A stretch of DNA of 36,163 nucleotides, taken from an uncultured Bacteroidales bacterium (GTDB lineage: Bacteria; Bacteroidota; Bacteroidia; Bacteroidales; WCHB1-69). The notes beneath the pieces were generated by a model. The model did no database searches, was not told the origin of the DNA, and saw only the letters and a list, made by a program, of their open reading frames with translations. The position numbers and the translations under genes are program-made. Shown in pieces: positions 33,928-36,163 of the stretch (positions within the stretch are counted from its first letter, which is position 1; each line of letters begins with the position of its first letter). The stretch lies in contig CAJOQK010000114.1 of the NCBI GenBank assembly GCA_905236885.1, positions 1 through 36,163 of the forward strand. The letters are read 5' to 3'.

Positions 33928-35814
33928 ATGAAAAAATTCGCCTTATCATTCATCATCATTTCCGCTTTTTGCTGGAACATGCAGGCTCAACAACTGCTTC
34001 ACCGCGCTGTTCCGGACGGGCGGGTGGACAGTGTTTGGAACGGCACGAACCTGCCGCACGGCTTTACCGGAGAAGGGGTCATAATTGGTGTCACAGATTG
34101 GGGCTTTGACTACACGCATCCGGTGTTTTACGACAGTTCCATGACCCGTTACCGCGTGCTGGGGGCATGGGACCAGTTCCGCACAGCAGGACCGGCACCG
34201 GAAGGTTTCAGCTACGGCACCGAAATCATTGGGAAAGAGGCTTTGCTTAAAGCCCAATGTGACACCTTCAGCATCTACCAGTACGGTTATCACGGCACCC
34301 ATGTCTCCTCCATTGCGGGAGGGGCCGGTGCGGGCACCATATACAAGGGGGTCGCCAACGACGCCGAATTCCTGTTTGTCTCCATCCAATTGGACGAACA
34401 GGCGGTCATGGATGCGTTCCAATGGTTGTACAACATGGCAAAAAAGGAGCAGAAAAGGCTGGTCATCAATATGAGCTGGGGAGTTTACTACATGGAGAAC
34501 AACGACGGTACCGGCCGAATTGCAAACTGCATCCGCAACCTCACTGACAGCGGTGTGGTCTTCGTAACCTCCGCCGGAAACAACGGAGACTGCAATTTCC
34601 ATCTGTTCAGAGATTTTGCCACCAACAGCGACACTTTGAAAAGCCAATTTCTGTTTGACAATCTGAACCAGCCCAACACCTACGGACAGGCCATCAGCAT
34701 GCTTACAACTCCGGGTTGTGACTTCAAATTCGGCATCACCGCCATGGACAAAGACTATAAGACACGCTGTTTTTCAGGATTTTTCAGTACTTTGAACGAT
34801 GCCGGATTCATAGACACCTTCATGGTCTGCAGCGACAGCCTGCGGCAGGACACCATCCGTTTCAATGCCAAAATCGAGCATAGCAATCCCTATAACCAAC
34901 GGCCACAGGTGCTGCTCAAAGTGGAGACACCCCCCACCGGCTACCAGATGGGACTGTTTGTCAAGGCGGACAGCGGCCGGTTCCATGCCTGGAACGTGGT
35001 GGAGATCACCACCGGCATCGGCAACTGGGGAGACGATTTCAAGGCACCTCTGACAGGATGGACTGAAGGGGACAACGGTTATGGCTTGGGAACCCCTGCC
35101 GCAACCCCATGTCTGATCAGTGTCGCCTCGCACCTTGCCAAATATAAGATGGGGGCAGCCACCCGAGGCGGGGAGATTTCAGACTTCTCATCGGCAGGCC
35201 CCAATGTTGACGGCAGTGTCAAGCCGGAGATTTCGGCACCAGGTTCCAACGTGGTTTCAGCCATTTCCTCCTTCACCACGCGCTATAATGGAAGCTACAC
35301 CCAAACCATCACCTTCAAAGAGAGGAGCTATGGTTTTGCCGCCTTAAATGGGACCTCCATGGCCTCCCCGTTTGTGACCGGCATTGTGGCACTGATGCTG
35401 CAAGCCAACCCCTATCTTACTGCGGACGAGGTCAAAGAAATCATCACCAGCACCGCCTACCAGGACTATGACACCAGACTTTCGGGAGAAACACGGTTCG
35501 GATACGGGAAAGCCAATGCCTACGGAGCTGTTGTGGAAGCTTTGAAACGCAACGGCACCCAACCTTTCTCCCCCGCAGAGAACAAATACAGGGCTTACCC
35601 CAACCCGACAGCTGACATTTGTCATGTAAGCTGTGTAAACAACGGAGAGCAGGTTTCCGCGCAACTGTACGACCTGCAAGGCAGAATGTTACGCAGTTAT
35701 CAGTGGGGACAGGGCGTGCAAAGCATTTCGCTGCAGGATTTGCCACAAGGCATGTACCTGCTGCGGCTTTTTGACGGAAAAACCTCCACCACCCTCAAAG
35801 TTGTCAAGAACTGA
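33928..35814 (+). CDS. secreted subtilisin-like (S8) serine protease with T9SS sorting domain
   Basis: A 628-residue protein with signal peptide MKKFALSFIIISAFCWNMQA. The S8 catalytic triad is intact: Asp57 in GVTDWGFDYTHP, His122 in YHGTHVSSIAGG and Ser477 in NGTSMASPFVTG. The oxyanion asparagine lies in VTSAGNNGD. An inserted beta-rich segment (about 225-385) separates the His and Ser regions, as in Bacteroidetes subtilases. The last 75 residues (YRAYPNPTADICHVSC through GMYLLRLFDGKT, ending TLKVVKN) are a type A T9SS C-terminal domain, so the enzyme should be exported across the outer membrane and anchored or released. The substrate is unknown. A prodomain is not obvious, since the catalytic Asp lies close to the mature N-terminus. 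Confidence 0.93.
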   Translation: MKKFALSFIIISAFCWNMQAQQLLHRAVPDGRVDSVWNGTNLPHGFTGEGVIIGVTDWGFDYTHPVFYDSSMTRYRVLGAWDQFRTAGPAPEGFSYGTEIIGKEALLKAQCDTFSIYQYGYHGTHVSSIAGGAGAGTIYKGVANDAEFLFVSIQLDEQAVMDAFQWLYNMAKKEQKRLVINMSWGVYYMENNDGTGRIANCIRNLTDSGVVFVTSAGNNGDCNFHLFRDFATNSDTLKSQFLFDNLNQPNTYGQAISMLTTPGCDFKFGITAMDKDYKTRCFSGFFSTLNDAGFIDTFMVCSDSLRQDTIRFNAKIEHSNPYNQRPQVLLKVETPPTGYQMGLFVKADSGRFHAWNVVEITTGIGNWGDDFKAPLTGWTEGDNGYGLGTPAATPCLISVASHLAKYKMGAATRGGEISDFSSAGPNVDGSVKPEISAPGSNVVSAISSFTTRYNGSYTQTITFKERSYGFAALNGTSMASPFVTGIVALMLQANPYLTADEVKEIITSTAYQDYDTRLSGETRFGYGKANAYGAVVEALKRNGTQPFSPAENKYRAYPNPTADICHVSCVNNGEQVSAQLYDLQGRMLRSYQWGQGVQSISLQDLPQGMYLLRLFDGKTSTTLKVVKN

Positions 35815-35964
35815 ATCTGCAGATAGTTTTTCCAATCCAACAAACAAATGCAACTTATTGGATGGTTTATACAAAATTTTATAACTAAATAATAATTAAT
35901 TGTATTTATTTTTACAAAAAATATAATAAATTTAAAATAATAAATTAAAATCAAAACAGACAGC
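35815..35964. other. AT-rich leader of the SDR gene
   Basis: The 150 bases are strongly AT-rich. ATCCAA and TTGGAT around 35836-35864 form a weak inverted repeat with no T-run. No clear TAnnTTTG box and no gene are seen. Confidence 0.4.
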
Positions 35965-36163
35965 ATGAAAACTTTTTCCACAACTGTTCCGCTCGCCCTG
36001 ATTACCGGAGGCAGTTCCGGCATGGGGCTGGAATATGCGCGGCAACTGGCCGACAAGGGTTTCAACCTGCTATTGGTCAGCAACCGCGAGGAGGAGTTGG
36101 CATGCGCCAAAAAGGAGCTGGAGGAACGGATTGGAGATGACGCACATGTATTAGCTGAAGGGA
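35965..36163 (+). CDS. short-chain dehydrogenase/reductase, 5' part only
   Basis: The first 66 codons of an SDR-family oxidoreductase, cut by the window edge. The start MKTFSTTVPLALITGGSSGM leads directly into the Rossmann dinucleotide-binding motif TGGSSGMG (about residues 15-22), followed by helix EYARQLADKGFNLLLVSNRE. The Asn-Arg after the second strand, rather than an acidic residue, suggests NADP(H) preference. The substrate cannot be judged from this fragment. It has its own AT-rich leader downstream of the S8 protease. Confidence 0.85.
   Translation, partial: MKTFSTTVPLALITGGSSGMGLEYARQLADKGFNLLLVSNREEELACAKKELEERIGDDAHVLAEG

Noticed and set aside
1-36163. rRNA, tRNA, transposase or phage genes
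   Set aside because: I looked in every intergenic gap for conserved tRNA or rRNA segments and in all frames for transposase or integrase motifs, and saw none.

Overview
The window is a gene-dense chromosomal segment from an anaerobic member of the Bacteroidota, most likely Bacteroidales. Four things point there: two secreted proteins end in type IX secretion (T9SS) type A sorting domains; several upstream regions carry the Bacteroidetes -7 box TAnnTTTG; the family set is typical of the group (DUF4954, a nucleoside kinase with a threonyl-tRNA-synthetase-like front end, class III NrdD/NrdG, a short TonB); and ribosome binding sites are weak and A-rich. I cannot name a genus. No rRNA, tRNA, CRISPR array, transposase or phage gene is visible.

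Left part (1-9271). A sugar-phosphate nucleotidyltransferase reads rightward and converges, with a 15-nt gap, on a leftward gene encoding an M3 metallopeptidase fused to a YbgC-like acyl-CoA thioesterase. Further right, still leftward, are nrdG and nrdD (anaerobic ribonucleotide reductase), then after a terminator an operon-like pair of a DUF4954 left-handed beta-helix protein and nagB (glucosamine-6-phosphate deaminase).

Middle (9272-21775). A 530-bp non-coding stretch full of short repeats and perfect hairpins precedes the 3' end of a giant leftward gene of about 3990 codons. The product has a signal peptide, N-terminal adhesion-like domains, five tandem modules of about 550 residues (each an Ig/CARDB-like domain plus a tyrosine-rich right-handed parallel beta-helix), further Ig-like and MAM-like domains, and a T9SS sorting domain. 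It is the most unusual object in the window.

Right part (21776-36163), all rightward. The order is a secreted two-lobed M16 peptidase, a nucleoside kinase, a TrmH/SpoU RNA methyltransferase, an orphan gcvT, tonB, a polyprenyl diphosphate synthase, PBP2 (mrdA) and rodA (a cell-elongation pair), a T9SS-exported subtilisin-like protease, and the 5' end of a short-chain dehydrogenase cut by the window edge. Rho-independent terminators follow gcvT and tonB.

Two families of short dispersed intergenic sequence recur. One is built on TTTTTAGAAGTCC (five copies). The other is a mosaic of TTTAAG repeats, a GC-rich hairpin and TCATAG repeats. Neither is explained by the genes.
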